From NCBI GenBank assembly GCA_950097015.1, contig CATNEN010000031.1:62001-126000 (forward strand): 64,000 nucleotides of DNA. The letters run 5' to 3'. This document shows positions 10,657-22,200 of the stretch, piece by piece. Source of the DNA: Macrostomum hystrix (Eukaryota > Platyhelminthes > Macrostomidae). A program made the position numbers and the translations under genes. Below the pieces are notes generated by a model. It was not told where the DNA came from. It saw only the letters and a list, made by a program, of their open reading frames with translations, and did no database searches. How positions within the stretch are numbered: position 1 is the first letter of the stretch; every line of letters starts with the position of its first letter.

Positions 10657-12105
10657 TAGTTAGTCTAAGTATCATATTTAGTTATTCTAGGTGGCGTATT
10701 TAGTTAGTCCAGGTAGTGTATTTAGTTATTCTGGCCCATTACTTTATCAATGTATGTATTTCTGAGTATAGGCTTTTCAAAGTGTTGTACCGGTCGTCCT
10801 GCTAACAATGCAGGATCCGGCAAACTCCAATATGAAGTCCAAGATTTCTAGGTAGTGTAGTAGTAGCGCTGCCACCAGGGCGTCAGGACTTCTGCCTTCG
10901 GTAAGGTGAAGGATCCTTGGCCCAAAAAAGAACAAGTCACGAAGTCTCGAGAAGCACACAGTGCAGAGTTCAGTTGCAATTACAGGCTGTCAGTGTCCTG
11001 CGTAGCTCGGATGGTGGGGTGGAAGGCTAAGTTAGTTTCGGGACTTAGCCAGAACTGAGCTTACGAGCAGTCACATGCAGAGACTGAAGTAGGAAACTTA
11101 GACACTCGATGGCACTGACAATAGAGACTGAAATAAGTCAGAGAAAACGTTAGTGACAGAAAGTGGAAGGGTTGAGGACCAGAAGAGCGGGGAGCTTTCT
11201 TTTATAGGCAGGGGCCTCCCATAGGGTCAGTGCAGAGTTAGAAAACACGTGATTGAATCACGTGGTTTCTAAAAATAGCAACTGACATCAGTGGCGCCAT
11301 AAACGTCACTCCTACGTAGGTTCCTGTCCCATAATCAAAGCCCCAAGTGCAGTAAACATGTTTACTTGCACTTTAAAAGACAAAGAGAGAGGCCAGTCGC
11401 ATGAGGAGAATCACGCGCTGACTGAGTGCAGACAACCACACACAAAGAAAAGGACAAGGGACAACAAAGCCAGCGCGGGACAAAGAGGTGATGGCTCATC
11501 CCTGGGGGGAAGAGACAGCACACTCAAAGTACAGGCGCGGCCGGGGAAGGGAGGGGCAGAGAGGGACAGACCAGACAACGCCAGAGAGGGCAGGCTGGGC
11601 AGCCACTCAATGCTAGCAAAAAGGGGACACCTAAGCTACCTTGCAGGTGAGACAGCTAGCTAAGCTACTGACAGCTAGTGAGACACCAATAGGCCCCTAA
11701 GCAGTGGCTCACTACAAAAGAATGTTATCAATGATCTCAAGTGTACAGCAATACTTTCTACTTCTCTTCCTCTCTCTTGAATCCTTAGTATTAGTCTCTG
11801 TATGCATTATAAAGAATGAAGGAACACTTCTAAGTATTGTATACAAAGTTAATATAAAGCCAAAAATTAATTTCTTTTGCTAAAGTCAGCTGTATTTATA
11901 CTTATGTTGGAATAAAAATGGCGGACACATTTGAACAAAGTTTTTTATAGTATATTGAATATTTAATCACTTAAACAACACACATTATAACAAAATTTCA
12001 ATTATACCATATGCTTTATATGAAATGCAAATTTGGAAACAGTCTATTATAGTAATCCAAGTTTAATTGCTAATGCCTAATAAATAACTTCATTGTTGGA
12101 CCAGC
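10657..12105. other. Intergenic sequence without a recognised gene
   Basis: A 101-codon plus frame at 11358-11663 is rich in Arg, Gly and Glu and lacks any domain I recognise. 11700-12100 is AT-rich. I see no further repeat family. Confidence 0.4.
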
Positions 12106-12170
12106 TGTCGTGCAGTTTGTAATGAAGTGGACTCTTGTTTTAGGAGATAGCTCAGCCAAAGAACTCAAAC

Positions 12171-12641
12171 TTATAGCCAACCCAAATAGACATCCACCAT
12201 GATGAAGAGGGAGGTGGCTCCTTGCATGTGCATGTGGTCAATATGCACGGGCTGCCACGCCGTTGTCTCTACTGTCCAGGAGTGCCTCGTGTGGGTTGGT
12301 GGCATGCAGATCTCCACACACTTCATGCAATATTTGACATATCGCTTGACATCATCGCAGTGGCCCTGCCACCAGGCCTCTTGCTTGTGCCAGTTGCACG
12401 TCGCCAGTGCTCTGCAGTGGGTGTCGCTGTGGGCCACTTGCAGCAACTGAGGTCGCAGCACGGCTGGTGGCACCACCAGATCACTGAGGCAGACAACACA
12501 CCATTCTCGACGGACAGCTGCTGGCGCACGCTCTTGGAGGGATCCTCGGCCACGTGCAGTTGCTCTAGACATTGTCGCGGATCTGGCGTTTGATGCCTGG
12601 CAGCACTGAGTCAGTCGCCGTTGCCTGCTGGACGTCCTCAA
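12171..12641 (-). pseudogene. Ty3/gypsy integrase, N-terminal part
   Basis: An HHCC-type zinc finger (HSDTHCRAL ... YCMKCVEIC) is followed by the start of the catalytic core, WQPVHIDHMHMQGATSLFIMVDVYLGWL, which contains the first catalytic Asp. The frame then stops inside the LTR repeat; the second Asp and Glu are absent. Confidence 0.85.
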
Positions 12642-13406
12642 GTTTCAGCACGTCAGTCTCTGTCCAGTGGATGACACTCTTGACTGCCTCCAGTTGCGCT
12701 AGCTCATCCTCGAAATCGAGCCTTGACATTGCGTCGATATGTGAGATGCTTTTTCTGCGGCCGTACGCGATATCGTAGTTGAATGCTACCAGTTGAATCA
12801 CACACCGTGTGATTCTCGCCGACGAAGACGTGACCTTCGGGATCTCCTTGGCTGGACTGAAGATGAACTCCAGCGGCTGATGGTCACAATTCAGGGTGAA
12901 CTTGGCCCTAGCAGAAAGTTCCGCGCTCGCTGAGTCGCCCACACGATAGCGAGGGCCTCTCGCTCGAAGTTGGAGTAGTTCTGCTCCGCCGCTGTGAGCC
13001 ATTGAGACAGGTAGATCACCGGATGCTCATCTTAAGTCAAAATAGCCGAGATCGCTTTCTCGCTGGCGTCTGTTGTCTGTGTGGTACGCTTCTTGGCGTC
13101 AAAGATGCGAACTGCTGGATACACTGCCAGAGCCTTCTTGAGGTCGTCGAATACCTTCTGCTGATTCTGGCCCCACTTGAATGGTGTCTGCTTGCTTCTC
13201 AGAGCTGTGAGTGGCTCGACTCGTTCAGCATAAGTCTGGATGTACCGCGCATGGTAGTTCGTCAGCCCCAGAAAGGATTCGAGCTCCTTGCGATTCGTCA
13301 GTGTGCGGGTCTGCTGGATTTTTTCCACCAGCTTGGTGTCGGGCCGAACTCCATCAGCGGAGATTTGTAACCAAGGAATGAGATCGCAGTGCTCCTGAAA
13401 ATGCAC
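12565..13406 (-). pseudogene. Ty3/gypsy RNase H region
   Basis: The first part (13406-13032) has the RT connection FLGLTNYHARYIQTYAERVEPL and the RNase H start TTQTTDASEKAISAILT. The second part (13002-12565, another frame) has FTLNCDHQPLEFIF and YGRRKSISHIDAMSRL, the C-terminal RNase H motifs. A frame change near 13015 separates them. Confidence 0.85.
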
Positions 13407-13845
13407 TTACGCTTGTTGATCTGCATTCCGGCCTCCTTGAGCTTGAGTAACAGTTTCTCGACCTCATCCAGCTCGGTCTTGGACCTGGCTCCAACACAGA
13501 CATCGTCCTGTTAGACGACCAGGTTCGACACTAGACCACCAATCGTTGCTTCCTGGCCGCATGAAACTGTGCGCTCGCCGTCTTCACGCTCTATGGCATC
13601 CTTGTCCAGCGTAGCAGTCCGATCGGAGTGTTGATCGTGAGAATTTCCTTTGAGGGCTCATCCAGCTCAAGCTGGTTGTACGCGTCCGCCAGATTGACGC
13701 TGCTGAAGTGGGACATTCCCGCAAGCTCGCAGAATGCCGTCTCGATGTTGGGCAGCGGGTAGGAATCAGTGCAGATTTTAGAGTTCACCCCAATCTTGTA
13801 GTTGGCGCAGATTCTGACATCGCCATTCGGCTTCCTCACGACCAC
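13407..13845 (-). pseudogene. Ty3/gypsy reverse transcriptase
   Basis: MVVRKPNGDVRICANYK and the YPLPNIE block are RT motifs 1-2. In motif A the sequence reads FSSVNLADAY where Asp is expected in place of the Asn. Further on, near 13510-13515, the YxDD box reads stop-Gln-Asp-Asp: the tyrosine codon has become TAA. With the frame break near 13590 this makes a clearly inactive RT. Confidence 0.85.
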
Positions 13846-13908
13846 GATCGCAGATGCCCACTGACTGCCTCCTAGTGCGACAGGCTCCAGAACACCGCTG
13901 TTGAGCTT

Positions 13909-14568
13909 CTAGAGCTTCGTGATGACCAGTGGCTTCAGGTGGATGGGCACAGGTCGCGCCTCGAAGTAGCTCGGCTGGACTTTATCCCTCAGCAAGATGC
14001 GCGCCTTGAAGCCATGCAGCTTCTCAAGGGGCGTCTCCTGCGCTTGTCCCACATGGTTGAGGCATCCAGATCGAATCGCAGGAGGCCCGTGCCGAGAAGA
14101 CTGGTTCTTGCTGCAGGCTGCAACCGTGACATCCACGCAGGCCATCTTGTTCTCCAGCTCGAAAACTGCTGTAAAGCTGCCGAGCGTCTTGATTATCGTG
14201 CCATGGAACTGTCGGAGTTGCTGCCTGCACTGCCGCAGCCTGAGTTGCTTCCAGAAGTTCTGCGGGATGATGGTGGCGTCCGATCCCAACTCCAGCTGCA
14301 TCGCCAGAGTATGACCGTCGATCAGCACAGTCTTCAGGCTGCTGATCTTGTGTTGCTGGGTGCTGCTACAACACAGCAGGGTCCTCCCTCCGCCGCCTTG
14401 GCTGCCTTGATTTCGTGGGCTGATCAGGGGCAGACTTGCACACCGCCGCAAAGTGGTTCCTCTTGCTGCAATTGTTGCAGGTCTTGCCTCGAGCTGGGCA
14501 GCGGCCGGGTTGGTGCTGCAAACCGCAGGAGCTGCAGGCTGCTTGTCCTTCTCGCCTGTTCTTGTCAA
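13909..14568 (-). pseudogene. Ty3/gypsy aspartic protease region
   Basis: The core LIDGHTLAMQLELGSDATII resembles a retropepsin active-site strand, but the usual Asp-Thr before Gly-Ser is missing, so the catalytic aspartate is lost. The frame overlaps the end of gag in another phase, as is common for pol. It runs on to the start of RT near 13909, where the frame closes. Confidence 0.7.
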
Positions 14569-15187
14569 TGCTGGCGATGGAAGCTGGCATTGGGGCTGCA
14601 GTCTCCCTTGTCTTCTGACTGTCCCCGCTGCCGTACTGCTGGATCAGCTCGAGTGGCTGGATGAACTCGACGCTGCTGTCGAGGGCCACTGGCTGCGATA
14701 AGCCCTGAATATGCTCCAGAATCCGGCTGCAGTGCTGTACACTGTAGCCCACTACAAGCATTATCTGTATCAGCTCGTCCTTGGCCATTTGGTGGCTGTT
14801 CTCCGCATTCAAGCTGTCGAACTCGCAGAAGCGGGCGGCATCCCGAAGTTTCTGTGCAAAGATCTGTACTGACTCCGACGTCTCTTGGCGCATAGAGATG
14901 AATCTCGTACATTCGGTGATGACTAGCTTCTTCTTCGGGAGAGTCTTCTCCATGATTTATTTTCTAATATCTGCGTAGTTTATCTCCTCCAAATCCTTAG
15001 GCTTTGCCATGACACTGACGACTCGCACTGCATTCACGCCAGCTTTCGCTAGAAAGAGGATGGTGACCTGCCGATTTTCAGCCATGTCAGTGAGATTGTT
15101 GCTGCAGCTGAGAGCAGCAAAGCTTCGTAGCCAAGCTTCCGTCATTGCAGGGTCATTCAGCGGCAGATCGTCTGCTCGTGACGCCAT
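14366..15187 (-). pseudogene. gag: Ty3/gypsy Gag with tandem CCHC knuckles
   Basis: Starts with ATG directly after the LTR. A capsid-like region (residues about 1-150) contains the ECTRFISMRQETSESVQIF block typical of Ty3 Gag, and the frame ends with two zinc knuckles (CSSCGLQHQPGRC and CNNCSKRNHFAAVC). One in-frame stop at 14957-14959 splits it. Gag would build the particle that holds the RNA during reverse transcription. The double-knuckle pattern is what I associate with the Mag lineage. Confidence 0.8.
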
Positions 15188-15270
15188 TGTCGTGCCATTT
15201 GTTATGAAGTGGACTCTTGTTTTAGGAGATAGCTCAGCCGAAAAACTTTAACTTTGCTGATGGCCACTCT

Positions 15271-15282
15271 GCCCTTTATATA
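15271..15282 (-). promoter_or_regulatory. TATA-like box of the 5' LTR
   Basis: Minus-strand TATATAAAGGGC about 90 bases upstream of the gag ATG, at the distance expected for transcription to start within the LTR. Confidence 0.5.
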
Positions 15283-16209
15283 CAATTTTAATAATAATAA
15301 TGATAATACAAAAAAATACATTTTTATTTATGGTGGAAACTGATTAAAGAAGGCATTAAATTTGAAGGTTATTGAGTAGGATTTGAGTAGCAACTGAACT
15401 GAGGCACAGGAACTGTTTTAAACAAATTCTGACAAGCAAGTAGTAAAAATTTGTATACAACAGGTTACAGGACAGCTTCAAGTATTATACACTTTATGCT
15501 GGGTAGATGCAAGACAAGAAAAATAGTAAAATATTGAATATAATAATATTTGGAATATGCAAGACAAAAATAGCATACACTTAGATACTATGAAGAACCT
15601 CTCTGCAGTGCTAACCTAGTGGGACTAAGCCATCAAAGAGTGGCACAACATAAACTAGCAACAAAAATACAACATGAAAATCAAATTCAAAGGCAGGAAA
15701 TTTTTGTAAAAATTTGTGGTGAGTCAAGAAAAGTAAATAGACTGTTCTATTATTGCCTATTTGATTTTTGCCCTCTAGTGTCAGTTTATATGAGATCATA
15801 TTGGCATTTTGCACAAGCAAAAGAAGAAAACAGAAGAACCAAAAGAAAACAGTAAAAAAACCAAGTGGCCGGCTCAATAACAACATTGAGCATAGAATTC
15901 TAACCAATTAAAAACAGGACATAAAGCAATGTTAGGATTTTCCTATAGAAAATAATTTTTAAATTAAATCTGAAACATACATAGACAAACTAGACCTTCG
16001 TTGTGCAGCATGTATTGCATTTATACTTTACTACTCGTGATTTACTAGAAAAGAGTAGTAATATGTGTGTTTAATACTTTGCGAACATACTTGTAGTTTG
16101 CTTGGTTGTCAGCCACCTACGGAGTGGCTATTCTTAGCTAGATCCAAAAAGTTTAAATTTTAACTTCATATTTTTAAACAATTTTTTTAACATTTTGCGA
16201 TATTTTCAG
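15283..16209. other. AT-rich spacer before COG8
   Basis: No recognised gene. A 98-codon minus frame (15611-15907) is hydrophobic but unsupported. The stretch ends in a strong 3' splice site: T-rich sequence and TTTTCAG at 16203-16209. Confidence 0.4.
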
Positions 16210-16245
16210 TACCGATCTGTGTGTCTAGCATTTTCAAGCTTACAA

Positions 16246-19200
16246 ATGTTAACAGACGGCGACGACGGCATAGTCAACGACAGTTGCAGCAGTCTTGCTG
16301 ACCTAATTATTCGACATGGTCACTTACCTGCTGCCTGGTGTAATTCACCTGTGCTACGCGACTGCCTTGGCCAGCTAACCAGTCTTGGCGCTACTCAGCT
16401 GCGTGGAGAGCCTCGCCGGCTGGCCCAGCGACACTCAGAGCTAGCCAGAGAGGCACAGGAGACTGCAGCAAGGAATTACGCAGTGTTCATTCGATCTGCC
16501 GAGGCCACGCGGGCCATGTCTGCTGAGTTAGGTCGCGTTGAAACCACAGTGGAGTCACTTTTATCCGATCGACTGCCAAGGCTTGCAGGACGTTGCGCCG
16601 CCTTCTCTGAGTCAGTGGGCCAGCTGGCTAGCCGGCGAAGGCGTGTGCAACTAGGGCTACATAGACATGCCCAGGTCAGTTCTTTTAGTATCGAAAGTAC
16701 ATCTCTTATTAGTTTTTTTCTGCATTATCACGTTATTCCCCATTATATCCAGCTACTTAGGAGATGGCAACTAAGTCACTGAATTATTTGATTTCCTTTT
16801 GGAATTTTTATATGCTGATAATTATGTTATCGTTAGAGAAAATAATTTTGCTTGATTTTAGCTTTTAACACGTCTTCACGTTCAACAATTAGTTTAACAA
16901 CCTGAATTGTACACCTTTCTATCTCATTGATTATTCTCGTTTTTGTAGACATTTTCTGCTGCTGCTTTTTGCGTAATCAACAAAGCTTTCCGTGATAAAA
17001 AACGCTAATGAATGCTATGCGCATTTTTACGAATACCCTTGCTACCCTTGAATACTCTTTATGCACTATGTGAATAAATCTTAAATGAATGTAAATTTCA
17101 CATTAAAGGTGCTGGAAGTTCTGGAAATACCACAGTTATTGGATACTTGCGTACGCAACGACTATTGGGAAGAGGCCCTGGAGCTTGTTAGCTATGCCAA
17201 GAGGCTTGAGCGAGGCCGAGGCCTTTTGGAGGCTCAAGTTGTTGCCGGCGTGCTGGACGAAGTTCGGCGAGTCAGTGAGCAGATGCTGGCCCAAGTTGCG
17301 GGCCGCCTGCGCTCTGGCCGGCTGCAGTTGCCCGACTGTCTGCGTTTGCTCGGCTACTTGCGCCGACTGGCTGCCTATCCTGAGCCGCAGCTGAGGCTTC
17401 ACTTCTTGGCGTCTAGGGACGCTTACCTCAGTGTTCAGCTGGCCACTTTGTCTGAGGATGATCCCTACCTACACGCCAGGCAGACTGTTGAGGACACAAG
17501 GTAAGGCATGATGCAACAATTCTATAGTCGTTAATTTATTTAGTAGACTACGTACTGTATTGCTTTAAATCGTTTAATATAGCTTTTTGCAGACCATTTG
17601 ATCCTTCGAGCATTCGATTTAATCCACAGTGGCAAAATCCAAGCGTTTCAGGCCAATTTTCAAGTTGTCTATGGCCAAAAGTATGACCATAGAGCAATCG
17701 ATTTGATCCTTCGGACACGCATTTAAGCCTCTCTCCACTGTTTGGTTGTTATTGGTAATGTTGCCCTAGAACACAGACTAGACAGAATTATCATCAGACG
17801 TCAGAGAGCGAAGCAGCTAACACTATGTTCGACGAAGAAAGTGAGGACAGCTTTGATTCCATCGACGAAGTTGACGAGCCCGTGGTACGAGGGCCATATG
17901 CCAAGATAAGCACGAGAAGTACGAGCTGATAGTGAGCGCAGTCAACGGGGTCAGCGAGTCCGGCGCGTGCTGCACACACAACGAGGAGTGCAGGTGAACG
18001 TCCTGCAGGCCATTGCATTGGACCTTGTCCACCACAGGATTGTCTGCCAGACCCTGACCGCGAACTTGTTCAGGCATTTGTTGAAGAGCTGCTCCAAGCA
18101 GTCAGCAACCGCGATGACGCCAACAATGCCGACCAGTTCTGCATCATCATGGATGGCGCTCAATTCAACAACGGAGTGGATTCCCGAGCAATTTGCAGCT
18201 AACTAAAGCGACGTGGTGCTGCCTCCGTACTCGCCGTTCCTCAATCCGGTAGAGAGCACGCACTCGTGCCTGAAGGCGGTGATCAAGCGACAGCTCTGCC
18301 AGCCATGAGTGCAGCTGGAACTGGACAACCCGGCTCCAGAGACCACACTACGTGAGTGGCGTATCCTCGTGCTGCACAGGATCGCAGAAGAAGCGACAGC
18401 GGACATCACAGCGGTTAAGTGCGGAGGCTGGTTCCGGCATAAGCCCGAAGGCCGAAGCCCGATGGGTTTAAGAAAAATACATCCCTAAACTCTATGTGTC
18501 ATCTCACTTAAATTCATGCGCTAAAAATACAACCCGCAAATTTATGTAAGTCAGTAAGAAATCTCCGGGATGTATTTAATTACAACCCGCAAATTGGCCA
18601 TACACTTCGATACTGTATTGGGGGTGTGGTGGCGAAGCCTCCACATTCTATACCATAGACATTTTATAAAGACCAAAGATTATAAATACCCAAGATACGT
18701 CACTCAATGCAAAAATCTGGTTTTCGCTCTCATCACACACTTTATGCCATAGACATTGATGGCGCTATGCACCATTTCATGAATGAATGCTGCTATTTTT
18801 TATTGCCGGAATACTCATATGTGGTACATTGCACAAATTGATGAATTGAACTTCATAAATTTAAGTGAATTTATATCAAATTACGCATGTGCATAGGTTG
18901 TTGCTGGCGCTAGAACTATTTCGCCTGGAAATTTTATAAATTTTATGATTTATATTTTTTATTTATTTTATACTTACACGCATATAAAAATACGCATAGA
19001 ACACGAAAAACATGGTGGGAAAAAAGTCGAGGACAGAGATGAGCAGTTCGACTAAACAAATTACAGTGCTATAGCATAACAGCTGCTGATGAAGCTCAAA
19101 GCCTGATCCATCTTTGGAATGCATCCAGTGTCTCAAGTGTTACAGCTCGCCTGCCAGATCGCTCAAGAAGTCCTGTCGAGTTCAGCTAATCGAAATATTC

Positions 19201-22200
19201 GTTTACTCTGTCGATAAAATCAGCTGTCGACAGTGCCTGTGAGCCCAGCTGATTGTGAGAGACCGCGGTGCGCATGCCACCCGCAACGGAGTGACAGAGC
19301 ACTTGAGCTGCCAGTGCCACTCGCATCTTCTGCCCGATTTTTGGATTGATATGGCACTCCTTCAGCTTTAATGCTAGCTTTAACTCCCGCTGGCACTCAC
19401 TGTCATAAAGTCGGCAACATGGTGCCAACTTGCCAGCTTGCCCTCCGCGTATTCGATGTCCGACCGCATGAGACAGTTGCGCAAGTTTTTTAAGCAGTGC
19501 TGAATGTCGATCATGAGGTAAACATCATCTCCAGTTATAGGATGTTGCATGCTGCACTTGCCATCTACTGTTATGCTCTTCAAGTACGCCCACTATGTGG
19601 TCTCCTGATCGCAGACCAAAGCTTTGACTGTGATTACCAGCTGAGTGTGCTGCTCGCAAGCAAGTGTCAATTGCCGACCTAAACTGATGCTGGCTCATGC
19701 CGTGGTACGAAGTGAAGTACGCAATCGGTTGTTTCCTTGGTGCTGCTATGCCGCGTAACATTGCAACTGCTGCTTGATTTACCGGCTTCCGCTCCTGAGC
19801 AGCATTATTGCCAGTTGACCAACCAATTATGCTGTCGGTGAGTTCATGGTAGCGTAATGAGGGGGTGAGGTGCATGGCATCCACACAGCTTTGCGAGTCG
19901 GTACCGATCAGGCTTCCTCTCCATGCAATCATGCAACTCCGAGATGATCTTCGAGCACACGCCCTCCTGCCTAAACAGCAGTTGATTATGCCTTCTGATA
20001 GTCGCTTCTGACGGCAGACCCAAGTCTTCGGAGGCTCTTAGGTGGCGGTACGCTGCAGGGCTGTGATGGTGCAGTGCTATCGCCCTGTTCAATTCAGATC
20101 TTGTCCATCTAAGTCCTTTCTGCTTCGTTTTACATCGCATAGAGCTTGTACGGGCTATTGAATGGAGCCTTCTGCACTTGGTCTGTAGGTCTTTGATAGT
20201 CTTGCGCTGACGAACTATCTTGCAGCGCATAGCAGGCAGTGCGTTCAAGTCGCTAGTGCCTGAGGCAGGTTCAACCGGTGAAGGTCGCATGTCAGACCTT
20301 GATGCTTCTGCAAAGCTCTGCAGCACTGGTGGGTATAGATTGTCAGCAATGTTATCTGGCAGAGGTTCAGGATCAGGGGAGACTGGTCGTAGCAGAGGAG
20401 GAAATGAGTCGCAATCCGGTAGAGTGCTCTTCCGAAGCCTTGCTCCTGGCCTGCTTCTGCCCACTGCTTGTCTGACAAAGTCTTCGTCCCGAAAGTGAAG
20501 GCCACAAACCTTCAGCCTGTGCTTCCTTACGAAATCCAGATTTAAATGATTCAGCTCCAAGATTGTCAGCCATTGTCAGCCATCGAAGCCATTCTTGTGC
20601 TATATCATTCTTCGATGGAAAGCTGTGAAGCTGCACTCTTCTTCCGTCCTTCGGAGGAGCCGAGTAAACTGATGTTAAACAGCCTCTGACGCAACAGAAG
20701 CGTGAATTTAGAGACTGCTGCATGAGAGAATTCTGGAGACGAATAATTTTCTATACTTTTCTCCTTGGTGTGCTGTGCTTTAAAAGAAAAGAAAAATTCT
20801 GGAAACGACTGCTGCTGCTGCTGATGATGCGAATTTGGCGATTTGTAGCTGACCTAATGTTTGTCTATGGCATAAAGTGTGTGATGAGAGCGAAAACCAG
20901 ATTTTTGCATTGAGTGACGTATCTTGGGTATTTATAATCTTTGATAAAGACTGACATAAGACAGATAAGCAGCAGCAGCAAAGCCTAACTGAAACAAATT
21001 TAACTTGTACTTAAAAGTTACACTATAGTTTACATCCCTTAACTAATGGCAGAACGAAGACTTATTTTAAAACCGTTGGTTGATTGTTCTAAAGAATACG
21101 TCGGAGACTATGATCCAAATAAGCTTACGATGGACGATTTAGACCAACTGCTGGACGCTGGTGAAGATTTGCGAAACCCTTACGCATTGCAAGAGGTGCG
21201 GTCGTCGCGTGAAGAACCTGGTCCATCAACGCTGCCCAAGGACTTGACTCTCGATATGGTTCGATCAGTTAATGAGTCGACAAAGCCTGCCAATACCGCC
21301 AATCGGAACAAGTGGTCCACTGGCGTCTTTGATAGGTGGCGCTCTGGCCGTTCCAACGATTCTATTGTGCTGTGCAAGAACTTAGCGATGATGAGCTAAA
21401 CGATTTCCTTCCTGTTTTCATTCATGAAGTGACCCGTGCCGATGGGACTCAATATCCGCCAAACACACTCGTGTCAATTGTTGCTGGTCTGCAACAAACT
21501 ATCTGCAAGGTGCGTAAAGTTGATTTCTTTCGCAATGAGCGATTCAGCATTGTGCGTGAAAGTCTGGACGCCGCCATCAAGATTGGGATAAGAAATGGCT
21601 TAGGACTAGCCAGGAAATCTGCTGAAGTTGTTGGCTATGAAGATGAGGAGAAACTTTGGGAGAAAGTGTTAGGCGACGAAGATCCTACGAGTCTGATCAG
21701 AGCTTTGGGCGATACGGGCGACAGACAGGAGAGGGGGAGAAAGTTATGCGGGACAGACAGGAGAGGGGGGAGAAAGTTATGGGAGACAGATCTTAACGGC
21801 CGTTATCTTAACGGCTTGCATTTTGCTCTACGTGGCGGTCAGGAACGTAGTGCCCTGTGCATTTCGCAATTCAGTGTGCAAGAGCGAGAGGGACAGAAAT
21901 GTATTGTTTACAAAGAGATGGCCACGAAGACGAATGCTGGTGGATTGCGCGACACTCGCTTCAAACCAAAGTTCTTCACTTCGCCAATGCAGCCAATCCC
22001 GAACGTTGTCATGTTCGGCTTTTCGAGCTTTTTAAGAAATTCAGGTCTAGCCAGAGTAATTGATTTTACCTTCTGCCGCTGAAGCAACCATCGGAGAAAC
22101 AATGGTACTCGAATCGTCCAATTGGCAAAAACACCCTGACAAAGTTTCTGCATGAAATGTGCACTGAAGCCGAGATTTCTGACCACAAGACTAATCATAG

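Larger units (their letters stand above)
12106..15282 (-). mobile_element. Degenerate Ty3/gypsy retrotransposon, Mag-like
   Basis: Minus-strand order is LTR fragment, gag with two zinc knuckles, protease, RT, RNase H and integrase, the Ty3/gypsy order. A 67-bp direct repeat (15188-15254 and 12106-12172) is the shared LTR end. It stops in CA immediately before the gag ATG at 15187, and the following TGGCGTCACGAGCAG could be the primer binding site. The 3' copy is fused directly to the integrase gene, so a deletion removed the integrase C-terminus and most of the 3' LTR. Several lesions described in the parts below show it is dead. Confidence 0.9.

Noticed and set aside
10187-10675. 162-codon minus and 88-codon plus repetitive frames
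   Set aside because: An 18-bp tandem repeat keeps frames open; the same occurs at 58707-59115.
11358-11663. 101-codon plus frame
   Set aside because: No recognisable domain, low-complexity composition and no splice or promoter support.
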